64,000 nucleotides of DNA from Metaphire vulgaris (lineage: Eukaryota > Annelida > Clitellata > Crassiclitellata > Megascolecidae). The stretch's first letter is position 1. Each line of letters begins with the position of its first letter. Positions 40,196 through 53,290 of the stretch are shown one piece after another. The translations under genes were made by a program, and so were the position numbers. The stretch spans positions 6,355,725 through 6,419,724 of the forward strand of contig CM030837.1 of the NCBI GenBank assembly GCA_018105865.1, given 5' to 3'. The notes beneath the pieces were generated by a model that was not told where the DNA came from, searched no databases, and saw only the letters and a program-made list of their open reading frames with translations.

Positions 40196-42567
40196 TAGAC
40201 TATAGATATGCAAAAATTCAGAAGAGATGAAACGCCCATTTATTACTAAACAATTGTTATCTCAACGAAACCAGTGAAATATCCGCAACCCAAATTTAAA
40301 TCCATTCCATTTTTCGATCTGTTCAATTCTCACGGCTCATAAATCCGTCACCCATGTCTAAAGCCCGTCCCACATGTGAAATTAAAAATAAAATGGCAAA
40401 AAAATTAATCGAATTATTGTTTTGAGAAATTTTAATCGATGAAACAAAACAAATTTTAACGATTAATCGATTAATTAAATATGAAACATTGAAACAAAGT
40501 TCGACAAATTTAATTTTGTTCCAGGGTCCACATTTTGTTTTTCGATCTGTTTTGTTTCACGGCTGTTGAAACTGAAACAAAACATTTTGTTTTGTTTCAG
40601 TTTTGTTTCAATTTTATTTCAGTTTTATTTCACATGTGGGACGGGCTTAATAAATTTATGTAAAACGTTTAAGATAGTTTATAAATTAACTCGACAAATC
40701 CTAAGAGTCTTTCGATTCGGTTTTAAAACTAATCTAATAAACGAGTTTCTATTGTACTGTTTATTCTATTTTTGGCTCTTAGCTTCTAAGAAGCGAAATT
40801 GTTTTGCTCAAAAAGTTCTTATTCACCGTACCTACGCCGATGACAGGGCTTGTTTTTCCCAACTGTGTTTACAACTAAAGTCGTCGCTACATGTATTTCC
40901 AACTATAGCTGCAGTCGAAAAACAAAAATACTATTGGGTGCCTGCCCCCCAGTGGCCTCCCAGTTGGGACCATATACTTAATGCTACACACATTAAACAA
41001 CAAATGGTTGGCAATAACGGTCAAAAAAACTGGAGCACTGCCCCCAAAAAAAAAAAAAGGCAAGAAGGTCAAAAAAATTTGAACAAGAAAAAATTGAACA
41101 AGAACAACGAAAACATTAGTGGGAGGACTGGAGACCGCAGGCAGAAAAGACTCTATCTGTATTTTAGACACGATGATAAGTGGAGCCAGGAAACTGCTTT
41201 TGCAGCTACACCGAACGTCAAACAAGTGCACAAACAAGCGATTGGAACGCATGCCAACAGGACAACGAGGATGGAGGGGTGTAAAGGCCTAGAGAGAGCT
41301 TAATTCGAACTGTGCGGGTGGGGGTATAATTGCTAGACCGCTCTGCCCATGGGAAATTCGCAGAAGACGCGACTGGTGCATGGGCTCAAATAACTTCAAG
41401 ATAAAAAGATTAAGCAGTGACGACATAAAAATGTCATTAACTCGTGATTTAGGATTAACGCCCCTTCGACACGGGGTAAAGTACATCAAGTGCGGGGCTG
41501 GCTTCATCCCCACAGTGTTGCATTTGTTAGGGGAGGGAGAGGGGAATTTCCTGATCACTGCTTTCTGACTTACCCCCCGTCACTCGTTCACTCTATGTTT
41601 CGTGCTATAATTAGCGTATTTTACTTATTTAACTTATTTTAACGTACTTATTTAACATACCGAAGCAGTTACAAATTCTCTCTCTCCCCACAACCACTAG
41701 CCTGGCTTTCAAATACCACACTGGAGTTCAACAGCCCTAACCAATTCCAAGAAGAATTTTATGTGCCTAGAAACTTTGTTAAATGGAAATGCAGTTGGAT
41801 AATTATCTTCGCATGACGTTCAATTTCTGTTTATTAGGAATCTAGGAATTTTTGAGATTATTTGGACTTCTTATGATTCGAAGCTCTTTGGCAGTCAGCA
41901 GCGTAGAATGACAACAAAAATTGAATTTTCGATGATTTCAAAATAAAATTAAAATTTTATTTACATACGGCTAAGATAATGAAATCATATTCAAACTGCA
42001 CGCTTTCCAATTTTGCGGGGTGTGACTATACAACTCTGTAAATAATTGAAAATTTCAGCAGTGAACGGAACTGAAAAGGAATTCACAATCTTAGTTTGAA
42101 TCAAGTGAAGGGTAGTGATGACTGACCATCGCAAATCCTGCTATTAGCATTGAAGTATGGCCTAGGTAGTGTAATATATAGACAACAATGTAAGCATTTA
42201 GATAGGCTCGGCTGAAATAGCGAATATGTCAAAAATTCCAAATTCAAATGTTGGACAATAATTCTTGAAATGTAACGAAGACACAGAATGTGCGCCTTTT
42301 CCCCCTTTAGTTCGAAGTTTCGATGTTACACTAAAACTGGGGGGCGAAAATATTGTTGGGAAATAAATTTTCACTCCTGAAAACTCCGATTGTCGCTCGC
42401 ATTTAAATGCCATTGATTCAATTTTAAAAAATTCGTGTGTTGGAATGGAATGGTAAACATCTTACCAAAAGTCGTTGACCTTTTTTGAAAATAAAACACT
42501 TCGCGATCCAGACTGTCGCCTCTGCCCGCATAACGAAATGACAAAATCGACAAAATCACACGATGAA
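40196..42567. other. Repeat mosaic without a supported gene
   Basis: It includes TTTTGTTTCAG repeats (40500-40630), an internal piece of a CAGTGGCGG MITE at about 40935-41000, and AT-rich sequence. The 245-codon frame at 40566-41303 runs through these repeats. Confidence 0.6.
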
Positions 42568-42707
42568 CATGGGCGTCCGGATGGGGGTGAAATTTTACCC
42601 CCTGGAAAATTTGTGGAGTTGTGAAAAAAGTAACATTAGACTACTTGTTTATTTCGTCACAAGACCTTGTATTGCAACCCCTGGAAAAATTTCTGCGGAC
42701 GCCCATG
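42568..42707. mobile_element. hAT-like MITE, CATGGGCGTCC family
   Basis: CATGGGCGTCCGGATGGGGG...CTGCGGACGCCCATG. The flanks ACGATGAA and AAGATGAC match at 6 of 8. Confidence 0.8.
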
Positions 42708-42904
42708 AAGATGACCTAACTACACTGCAGGAATTCATGATCTAATCCTAATCAATTCAAATCAATCGAGTCTTTTTCTCATGCAGCACCTCTTGACATC
42801 GACGACATGTCTTTTCCATTTCATTTTCCGCCTCTGAGTAGAAATAGAAGAGGCGCTATACAAATGTCACATTCGCCTTCCTTCGTCCGTTGAATTCTTC
42901 TCTT

Positions 42905-44368
<1,464 letters not shown>

Positions 44369-44535
44369 AGTCAGTCAGTCAGTCAGTCAGTCAGTCAGTC
44401 AGTCAGTCAGTCAGTCAGTCAGTCAGTCAGTCAGTCAGTCAGTCAGTCAGTCAGTCAGTCAGTCAGTCAGTCAGTCAGCCAGTCAGTCAGTCAGTCAGTC
44501 AGTCAGCCAGTCAGTCAGTCAGTCGGTCAGTCAGG
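44369..44535. repeat. (CAGT)n microsatellite
   Basis: About 41 tetranucleotide units with three point interruptions. The Ser-Val-Ser-Gln frame across it is an artefact. Confidence 0.98.
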
Positions 44536-44775
44536 TAACAGGACCGGAACTAGCCTACGCTGGTCCCCACCACTCGGCTGTTCGAGAGAAAATAGTTGTG
44601 ATTACAAAATTTAGGCTTTGGATGAGCCTCTCTGAATCCCAGGTCCCTCGCATCTTCATTTACTGTACATTGCTGTTTATCTGTCTGTCTCTGTGTACGT
44701 GTGTGAGTGTCTGTATGTTTCTATACCGGCCACAGGCCTAAATTTACGAATATCTATCTGCTTCGAACCAAGCAA

Positions 44776-45014
44776 TAACAGACCAGTAAGCTTAGCTTTT
44801 GTAATCTGCCAAGTTATGGGAAAATGCTGAAAGAGAACATATTGGAACATCTGACTAGGCATACACTTGTTTTTAAGACAACCAGCATGGATTTACAAAT
44901 GGATGGTCATGTCTGAACAGCATGCTAGACTTCTGGAGGAGGTTTATGATAACCTAGATGAGGGCAAAGCAGTAGGCATAATAAACTTAGACTCTGCTAA
45001 AGCTTTTGATAAAT
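44776..45014 (+). pseudogene. LINE reverse-transcriptase remnant
   Basis: NRPVSLAFVICQVMGKMLKE, then after frame changes FTNGWSCLNSMLDF and LDEGKAVGIINLDSAKAFDK, match RT blocks of non-LTR elements ('YRPVSL', 'GF--G-SC', 'LD--KAFD'). It is interrupted at its right end by the MITE at 45023. Confidence 0.75.
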
Positions 45015-45022
45015 GACTCATT

Positions 45023-45193
45023 CATGGACGTCCATATAGCCTACATTTTTCCATGCGGGGCAAAAAACATTTTAACACAATGGTCACGGTTAATATTTTA
45101 GCAAGGTTTTCAAATTTCACTGTGAAATATTGGTATTTGCATTTTCCAGGAAGAGCAAGTTCCCCTTCTTTCCCCTATCTGCGGGCGCTCATG
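45023..45193. mobile_element. hAT-like MITE, CATGGACGTCC family
   Basis: CATGGACGTCCATATAGCC...CTGCGGGCGCTCATG. The 8-bp duplication GACTCATT/GACTCGTT (45015-45022; 45194-45201) has one mismatch. It is inserted at the end of a LINE remnant. Confidence 0.85.
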
Positions 45194-45566
45194 GACTCGT
45201 TGACATACAAGCAGAGCCACCTTAAGGCTTAGGCAGTTTAGGCACTGCCTAGGGGCGAAAAATTTTTAGGGGCAAAATAAAACGGGACAAAGATTTTTGA
45301 TGCGCGTTTTTGATAGAATAATGAATGAATATAATTTAATATCCTTTTTTGCTTTGCTTTTCTTGGCATAAATAATGGCGTACTGCATGACGTCACTGAC
45401 ATGGGCACTGTTGTCGTAATTTTAATCTTGTTAGTCATGACACATAGACTACAATTAGTGGGTACTTTCGTTTTTTTAACAGACTTGCTATTTTTATGTG
45501 AAATATCGTCTTACGGTAGGCATAACGTATTACGTATTAGCGTTTGGCAGTTGCTACGGTACTGTA

Positions 45567-45990
45567 AGGGGCTGTCCATTAATTATGTCAACAATTTTTG
45601 GGCAATTTTTGACCCCTTCCCCTTGCCAACAACTGTCAACTTTCAGTGACCCCCTATAATTATGTCAAAAACTTTTGACCCCCCCCCACTAAGACCAGTG
45701 ACGGGTTCCTCTAAAAAGTTTAGAGGGTTATTATTTTTGCAGCGATGAGACCTTTTTCTCCTTTCTTTTGTTCATCAAGCGTCATAATGTGGTGGTGATG
45801 GAATTTTTTATTGCTTGTCAGGCTTTTTTCCGTTGTAATAAATAGTATTCCATGAAATTTCCTATTTTTTATCATAAAAAATGAAATTGTTGACGTCAAT
45901 TTCTCTTGACCGCCCACCCCCTGTCAACAACTGTCAAACTTTTTCAGATCCCCTCCCCCAATTTGTTGACTTAATTAATGGACAGCCCCT
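45567..45990. mobile_element. Palindromic-ended element, AGGGGCTGTCCATTAATTA family
   Basis: The ends AGGGGCTGTCCATTAATTA and TTAATTAATGGACAGCCCCT are near-perfect inverted repeats about 20 bp long. The interior repeats TGTCAAC/GTTGACA words and GACCCCC tracts. A right-end fragment lies at 55840-55967. Confidence 0.85.
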
Positions 45991-46181
45991 AACAGACTAC
46001 AGACTACAGTATCGTCCGTATGGTACCAAATGAAATGACAACCAAAATGCCTAGAGGCTAGCTAAAGACACAATTTAGCAAAACGTATCAAGGGTGATTG
46101 GTGGATGGGTGCATTAGCACTAAACTGCTGTCTGCTGCCCAGATTAGCAGCACTATTATAACTATAGCCTATAAGCTATAG

Positions 46182-46640
46182 CAGGGTTTCCCAGACATTT
46201 TGGAACCGCAGCCCACTTCATCGGTTTTGTAACGTGTCGCGACCCTAATCATAACATGTGATATAAAAATGTATTTGACCATCTGGCGAACGTTAGTTGA
46301 AAAGAATCTTCTGAGTTTTGAATAAATGGCAAAACAAAAGCTGCTGATTCAATTTGAATGAAAATATGGCAAATATATTATGCAGAATTGTTCATATTTT
46401 TGCAAAATAAAAAATGAGATAAATAAATTTTGAAATTTTTGAAAATTATCTTCTTTAAAATTTTGCCAGTAACATACCTTTATTACGCGTTCTAAAACTC
46501 TTACGAGTATGGAAAATCGCTTAACCGCAAGGTTGAATTGTTTATTGCTATAGAGATTCCAATTGTTATTGGAGTTTCAAAGCAAAATGATCGCAATACG
46601 CTTCCTTGCGTTATTGCGAAATAAGATTAATTTTAAGATT
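46182..46640 (+). mobile_element. Partial hAT-like element, CAGGGTTTCCCA family
   Basis: The left end CAGGGTTTCCCAGACATTTT and about 450 bp match 50150 onwards. The match breaks at 46640, and similar internal sequence resumes near 47497, so the copy is disrupted. Confidence 0.7.
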
Positions 46641-46939
46641 ACAAGGAGATGATACAGAACAGATCGGCGTCAAAAATCAATTTTCCAAAATGAGGTCACC
46701 GAGACCGAAAGTCTTGGGACTCAAGGAAGAAGCGGAGACAACTCAACGGAGACGCTCAGACCCTAATTTCATCAAACGAGCAGCATCAACAACCGGAGCA
46801 ACAGCAAGCACTAATCATTTTAATAGCAGCCGTATTAACCCGGAATTTTTCAAGTTTTGCAGAAATCATAATTGTTTTAATTTTGGGGCACCGAATGGAA
46901 CTTTCCGAGATTGGGAGAGGTATTGTGGTATTGGTTAGA

Positions 46940-47062
46940 AAGCGCAGAACTTTTGAATCGAAAATTCGAATACCTGGTGAAATGGAAAGGTTGAGCCAAA
47001 TATGATTCCTGGGAACCGGAGGAAAACATTTTGACAGCTGCTGATTGAAGAATTTCACCCAG
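46940..47062 (+). pseudogene. Chromodomain pseudogene fragment, CBX/Polycomb-like
   Basis: FEYLVKWKG-stop-AKYDSWEPEENIL matches the chromodomain core of CBX/Polycomb-type proteins (EYLVKWKGW followed by WEPEENIL), with an in-frame TGA at the expected Trp and another after TAAD. About 40 residues are recognisable, with no splice sites and no rest of the protein, inside a disrupted hAT-like repeat. A processed pseudogene, or a chromodomain taken from a retroelement, are both possible. Confidence 0.6.
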
Positions 47063-48365
47063 AGACAAAATGTCAGATTGTGGACTAAGAACAGAATGGC
47101 GGCCCTCAATTTCCAAGAGCAAAATCTCTGCGGTCGGTCACACTAACCCGGGTTCATGTATTGCAAAATGTAAACATAAATTCAAGTTTTATGTTTTTAA
47201 CATTTAAATTCAGTTAACTTTTTCAAGATCATACTGTTTGTTTAGATTTTACCATTTTGCAATTCTCTCTATTCTTTCAAATCATTTGCAATTTATCGCA
47301 ATTTGTGCGAGTGCATTGCATTGTTTCCAGAAAATTAAGATGATTAATTTTAAAATTATGTTATAAGTAGGTTAATGGAGCAAAATGTTTGAACAGCAGA
47401 AAAGGAGATGTCCGAAGAGTTATTGATGAAAATGCTAAAATAAAATTTCTGATATGCTCAAACATATTGAACACTGAGCATAGATTGAGTCATAGCAGCA
47501 CGTAATCATTTTAATATAAGCCGTGATTATCCGTGTTTATCGTAATCGATTTCAGGAATATAATTTTTTCAAACCTAGGGCGTCCAAAAGTCAAAAGATG
47601 GCCCTGCGTACAAGACTGGCTGTCGAATTGAAGTTCTATGGATTGTGTCACGCAGGTTTTCTATTTAATATTTTCGACTTTCTCGTTAAATTTTCAGCAG
47701 CTAAACAGATATTAGACTTTCGAAAAACAATAATGAATATAATTGAGACCAAACGTTTTTAGTATTGGGAAAAATGTGTTAATAAGCAAAAAGTCCGGTC
47801 TCAGTGTCCTTTCCTCCTATCAGAGACAAAATGTGTTACGTCACGGTGTTAGACCCTGAACAGAATCAAACTGTCACTTTTTCTTAGACATCCTTCGAGG
47901 CAAAAGATCTCTATGGTCGGTCATTTAAAAATCCAGTTATTATTATTATTGCAACATTTAAACTTAAATTCAAGTTTTATATTTTTTAGTTACATTTAAA
48001 TTCATTATAAGTTAATCTGTTTTTCAAAGATCTGTGATATATAATCAATGTAAATCAGTTAATTTTATTTTCCGTCACAGATTTATTTGCAATTTACATT
48101 ACGTTTCATAAGAACCTTTCCTGCGGCATAAAAACATAGCCTTAGTTTCCACGAAATTTTAAATAGTCTTTATTGCTTTAGTCCCATAATGCCTCTTGCT
48201 TTGAGAGAGATGGAGAGAAGAGGAAGGAACTCATCCAGACCCATCGTCCAACCCCAATAGGGAACGACGGAAGGAAGGAAAGAAGAAGACATCTCCTGGT
48301 ATTTAATTAGTCTTGCTTCGTTTTCTCAGCTGTCATTTCTGCTCCCAAGTGTTTACTAAAAAAAA
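47063..48365. other. No gene recognised
   Basis: AT-rich sequence. Part of 47490-47560 matches the interior of the CAGGGTTTCCCA repeat. GGAAGGAAGGAA-type sequence lies at 48265. Confidence 0.5.
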
Positions 48366-48560
48366 TGTAAGTAAGTAAGTAAAATCTCGTAAATTAATAT
48401 AGTGCTTTGGAAAGTAGTACAGTAGTAGCTGCTTTTTCTTATTAATCTTTCTTGAAATAGCTATAGGCAAGGTGGGTTGTCGGCCGGGGAAAGGTCAGTG
48501 TATCCACGAGGTGGAATGAGGTTGAATTGTTTCCACAACAGAAAACCATCTTGTGACCTT
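48366..48560 (-). repeat. SINE-like repeat, inverted copy of 2105-2290
   Basis: GTAAGTAAGTAAGTAAAATC followed by the reverse complement of the 2105 block (CTTGAAATAGCTATAGGCAA...GTGTATCCACGAGGTGG). Confidence 0.75.
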
Positions 48561-48617
48561 GTAGTCATTGCATAGAGAGGCCACAATTAACTAGCGTCTC
48601 CCTCAGCTGTCTCTTTC

Positions 48618-48645
48618 TGCTGCTGCTGCTGCTGCTGCTGCTGGC
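48618..48645. repeat. (CTG)n microsatellite
   Basis: Nine CTG units, read directly. Confidence 0.95.
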
Positions 48646-49060
48646 TCTTAGCATCAATCTTCACCGACTGTGGTCCATTAATCCAAAAGCTATCGAAAGA
48701 TAGCACCATGATAGACAGTGTATCTTGAAGTAACTAAGCTTCATGTCGCCCACTTTAATTAATATCTGGACGCACAGTTTTACGACGCGCAGTGTATCAA
48801 CCTATCTGGGTGCAGCGCAGAACTCGTACATTGACAGGAATTAACGTACGATGCGACGACAGTCTTCGTTATCGATACAACGTGGCACGCATAAAGTGCG
48901 CCCACGTGTTTCGCCGAAGGAAATCGATGTTTAATACGGAGGCGTAAAGAATGAACGCGAAACATGAATTCAGTATTACGTGCTAGATCGAATCATGGCA
49001 GCTGGATATTCTGTTTCTCTAAAGACAAAGTATGTTGGATAAAACCGGTTGATATTAGCA

Positions 49061-49109
<49 letters not shown>

Positions 49110-49772
49110 GTCAGTATATAGGTCTACTCTATATACTGCTCACGAGTGTGCTTGCATCTATGTATATACAGTATAGAAGGAATGACTGCTGCTGTCTAAG
49201 TTTTTCTTCTCTGATATAACCACAACGTATTATGCAGAATGTTAGTGGCAATAAATGTTAGATTAAATTTGAAGACAACGGTTGTAGGCAGAATTGCTGG
49301 TCATAGACGCAAAAACACACACACAACAACACATACATACATAATTATATATATACATATATAATAGCAAACCAGATATATATACAGTATGCAGAATAGG
49401 CCTATAATTGATTTAGTCGTAAGAATTATCATTAAATTAGAATAACAGGCAGACTAATCAACTAAGTCTCTCTACCAGGCCTGAGGAGAGGCGGGTGCAG
49501 CCGGGACATTGTTCGGGGCCCATGGAGCTCCAAGGGGCCCGGTTCCGGTGATGGCTAGTAGATTAATGCCATGAAAATAATGACAAGCAAAAAGGTCATA
49601 AACACAAAAAGGCCATAAACTACATTTTAAAATGTCATCAGCTTTTTCACACACTTGTCAGATCATGGACCCGTGGCCGTATTTTTTTTACCGGGGCTCG
49701 GAAATCTTCTCGGCGGCTCTGTTCTCTACTAACCTCTTTGACGCTGGAGAACATATCCGAATGCTATGAGAA
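48646..49772. other. No gene recognised; (TA)n at 49066-49105
   Basis: No splice-supported exon. The TGACAAGCAAAAAGGTCAT motif occurs at 49580. Confidence 0.5.
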
Positions 49773-49959
49773 CAGTGGCGGCTCCAGGATTTGGCAAGTG
49801 GGGGGACCGTTGGGGTGGCAACTTGAAATCATGGAGGGCCAACCATTTGTTGTTAGGTATACGTAGTATTAAGTATAGGGTCCCAACAGAGGGGCCACTG
49901 GGGCCAGGCACTCAATAGGGGGGCACGGCCCTCTGGGTCCCCCTGTGGAGCCGCCACTG
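49773..49959. mobile_element. hAT-like MITE, CAGTGGCGGCTCC family
   Basis: CAGTGGCGGCTCCAGGATTT...GGAGCCGCCACTG. The duplication TATGAGAA/TATGAGAG (49765-49772; 49960-49967) matches at 7 of 8. Confidence 0.9.
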
Positions 49960-50149
49960 TATGAGAGCCTTAAAAGAAAAATAACAATATTATTATAAAT
50001 AGCACAAATTCAAAATTCTAACTTTCAATTTCAAGTAAGATTCTCGCGAGCCGAAAATATTATAGGATTCAGTAAAAACATCGTATTTTAGAGGAAGGTA
50101 GAAGAAATCCCTTAAAATTGTAGGGTGAGGGTTATTGGCTGTTCTAGGG

Positions 50150-50923
50150 CAGGGTTTCCCAAACATTTTGGACTGCGACCCACTGCAGCGGTTCTGTAAC
50201 GCATCGCGATTCGCGACCCTAGTAATAGCATATCATACTTTTAATGCATTGCGCCACCTGGCGAACGTTATTTGAAAAGAATCTTCTGATTTTTTTTGAA
50301 TAAATGGCAAAACAAAAGCTCTAATTGAATTTGAAAGAAAATGTGACAAATATATTAGACAAATTTACTCATATTTTTGCCAAATAAGAAAGGAGAGAAA
50401 TAGAGATTGAAATTTCTTGAAAATTATTTTTTTTAATTTTTCCAGTAACATACCTTTGTTATTCGTCTTAAAAATCTTATGAGTATGGCAAAATCGCCTT
50501 AACCGTCAGGTTGGCGGACTTCTCCACCAGAGATTCTCTATTGTTAGTGGAGTTTCAGAGCAAAATGGTAGGAATTCTTTGCGTTATTGCGAAGTAAGAT
50601 TAATTTTTAAAAGTACTATAGACCAGGGTCTTTGGAACTGTAACTAACGTCACGATTTTGTAACATGCCGTGACCCTGCAAACTTATTGTCGACTAAAGT
50701 TGGATAAAAGTTTCATAAGGCACTAATCATTTTGATATAAGCTGTGTATGGAATTGCGCTTATAAATTTCTTAAAACCTAAGCCTAACTGTGCTTTGCAA
50801 CTCAAGGCTTTGACATTATTTGGTTTTCGTCAGAAAATGACACTTTTGAATAATTTAACTACCGTGATCCACTAGACAGAACTTTGAGATTTTGGGTCGC
50901 GACCCACAGTTTTGGAAACATTG
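50150..50923. mobile_element. hAT-like non-autonomous element, CAGGGTTTCCCAAACATT family
   Basis: The left end CAGGGTTTCCCAAACATTTT pairs with the right end TTTTGGAAACATTG. A perfect 8-bp duplication, TTCTAGGG, flanks it (50142-50149; 50924-50931). At 774 bp it is the longest defined hAT-like unit here. No transposase frame. Confidence 0.9.
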
Positions 50924-53290
50924 TTCTAGGGATTTCAAACAGAGGGGAAGATAAATTCTTGACTTTAGTTCTGGATAAGATGACCTTTTTCTTTGAAATA
51001 CCGTAGTGGCCCTGAAAAGAGTCGTTTAGTCGTTTGCTGGTTCTGAGAAAGGACCCGGTTTTAGTTGCGCGTACAAGAGCGCATCCAGAAAGACCAATTT
51101 GAGATTATGCTATCAAACCAAGATATTTTTGTCTGACGTTTTTCAGCTTTCTTTTGGTCCCTATAGCTCACTCTTCCATGGAACTTTGCTGTTTCTCATT
51201 ACATGGAATTTCGAAGACAGACAGTAAAGATAGACAGACAGAAGACTATCACGCCTGCCCATGCCTTTCCACTCCTGTTTTCTATTGTTTTCATGGTGTC
51301 GACCAACGTTTATTTTGCGACAGTAGAAGTATGTGTAAAAGTTTAGTGTTTAGTCTGTAAATACGCGTCTGGAGGCAGCGAATGGGCTTTCATTTAGAAA
51401 TTTGTGTTTTTTCCAAAAAGCGAGACAGTTCTCGGAGAGAGCGAATACAGGCCACGATTCATTTAGTTGGCATTGTTTTACTGCAGATGCCAAATAAAGT
51501 AAAATTTCTGTTGGTTTTCTTTTGGTTAGCATGCAACATTAGGTTGATGCAGAAACCAAGCGAATGAAATTTTAAATTTCTCACGTCAAATTTTGGCGAC
51601 CAATAACAGGCAACAACGTAAAGAATAATTTAGTGGAAAGTTTTTCATCATATTTTTTTAATGCATTGCGCCACCTGGCGAACGTTATTTTAAAAGAATT
51701 TTCTGATTTTTTTGAATAAATGGCAAAACAAAAGCTCTAATTCAATTCGAAAGAAAATGTGGCAAATATATTAGACAAAATTATTTATATTTTTGCCAAA
51801 TAAGAAAGGAGAGAAATAGAGATTGAAATTTCTTGAAAATTATTTTTTAAAATTTTGCCAGTAACATACCTTTGTTACGCGCATCAAAAGTTCTATGTGT
51901 ATGGCAAAAATCTTTAAACGTCAGGTTTTGCGGATTTTAAACCAGACTTCTAGGGATTTTCTATTGTTTTTGGAGTTTCAGAGCAAAATGGTCGGAATAC
52001 GCTTCCTTGCGTTATTGCGAAATAAGGTTAATTTTAAAAACTATAGACCAGGGTCTCCCAAACTTTTTGGAACTGTGCGACTCACGTCAGCGATTTTGTA
52101 ACATGCCGTGACCCTGAAAACTTATTGTCGACTAAAGTTGGATAAAAGTTTCATAAGGCACTAATCATTTTGATATAAGCTGTGTATGGAATGATTGCAG
52201 GCTTATAAATTTCTTAAAACCTAAGCCTACTGTACTTTGAAACTTTCAAGGCTTGTGACATTAGTGTGGTTTTGGTCAGAAAATGACACTTTTGAATCTA
52301 ATTTAGCACTACCCGCGATCCACTAGACAGAACTCTGAGATCCACTTTTGGGTCGCGATCCACAGTTTTGGAAACATTGTTCTAGGGAATTCAAACGGGG
52401 GAGATAAATTCTTGACTTTAGTCCTGGATATCATATCAGACCTGACCTTTTTCTTTGAAATACCGTAGTGGCCCTGAAAAGAGTCGTTTAGTCGTTTGCT
52501 GGTTCTGAAAAAGGACCGGTTTTAGTTGCGCGTACAAGAGCGCATCCAGAAAGACCAATCCATGAGATTATGCTATCAAACCAAGATATTTTTGTCTGCC
52601 ACGTTTTTTGTGCTTTCTTTTGGTCCTGTTATAGCTCACTCTTCCATGGTGTCTTTGCTGTTTCTCATTACATGGCCAAAAAGACAGACAGACAGACAGA
52701 CAGTCAGATAGACAGACAGACAGAGGACTATCACGCCTGCCCATGCCCTTATCCACTCCTGTTTTCGTATTGTTTAACGTCTGGTGTCGACCAACGTTCT
52801 AGATTTTACGACAGCTCCGTGTGTGTAAAAATTTAGCGTTTAGTCTAAATACACGTCTGCTGCAGTGGCGGCTCCACCGGGGGGGGGCAGGGGGGCCCGT
52901 GCCCTATTGAGTGTCTGCCCCCCAGTGCCCCCAGTTGGGACCCTATACTTAATGATTATATTAAACAACAAATTTTGGCCCCCCATGATTTTTGGTTGCC
53001 ACCCCAACGTGCCCCCACGGCCACAAGTCCTAGAGCCGCCACTGGTCTGATGGACCCGTGAACCCGTATCATTTAGAAATTTGTAGAGAGGCAAACAGTG
53101 AAATAGGGTCTCGGAGAAGAGCGGGATAACTATTCGATTCATTCATTTAGTTGGCATTGTTTAGATTAGGACAGATCTAGTACTAAAATTTCTGTTGATT
53201 TTCAGTTAGCATGCAACAATAGGTTGACATGAAACCAAGCGAATTTAAAATTTTAGTAGATATCATTTATCGACCAACAGGCAAGTAAAT
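50228..53290. repeat. Tandem duplication, about 1.4-kb unit, two copies
   Basis: Sequence from about 50228 to 51647 recurs from about 51648 to 53290. It includes the interior and right end of the CAGGGTTTCCCA element and a unique-looking segment (AGTCGTTTAGTCGTTTGCTG at 51020 and 52484). The left end of the element is absent from copy two, so the duplication began inside it. Copy two is longer partly because of the MITE at 52863. Confidence 0.85.
52863..53044. mobile_element. hAT-like MITE, CAGTGGCGGCTCC family, in duplicated copy two
   Basis: CAGTGGCGGCTCCACCGG...TAGAGCCGCCACTG. The duplication GTCTGCTG/GTCTGATG (52855-52862; 53045-53052) matches at 7 of 8. The first duplicate copy lacks the insertion near 51370. 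Confidence 0.88.

Noticed and set aside
40566..41303. 245-codon plus-strand open frame
   Set aside because: It runs through TTTTGTTTCAG repeats, a fragment of a CAGTGGCGG MITE and a poly(A)/Lys-rich stretch. No domain, no splice or promoter context.
44369..44535. Regularly spaced repeat resembling an array
   Set aside because: Pure (CAGT)n tetranucleotide repeat without spacers; not CRISPR, and the genome is animal.
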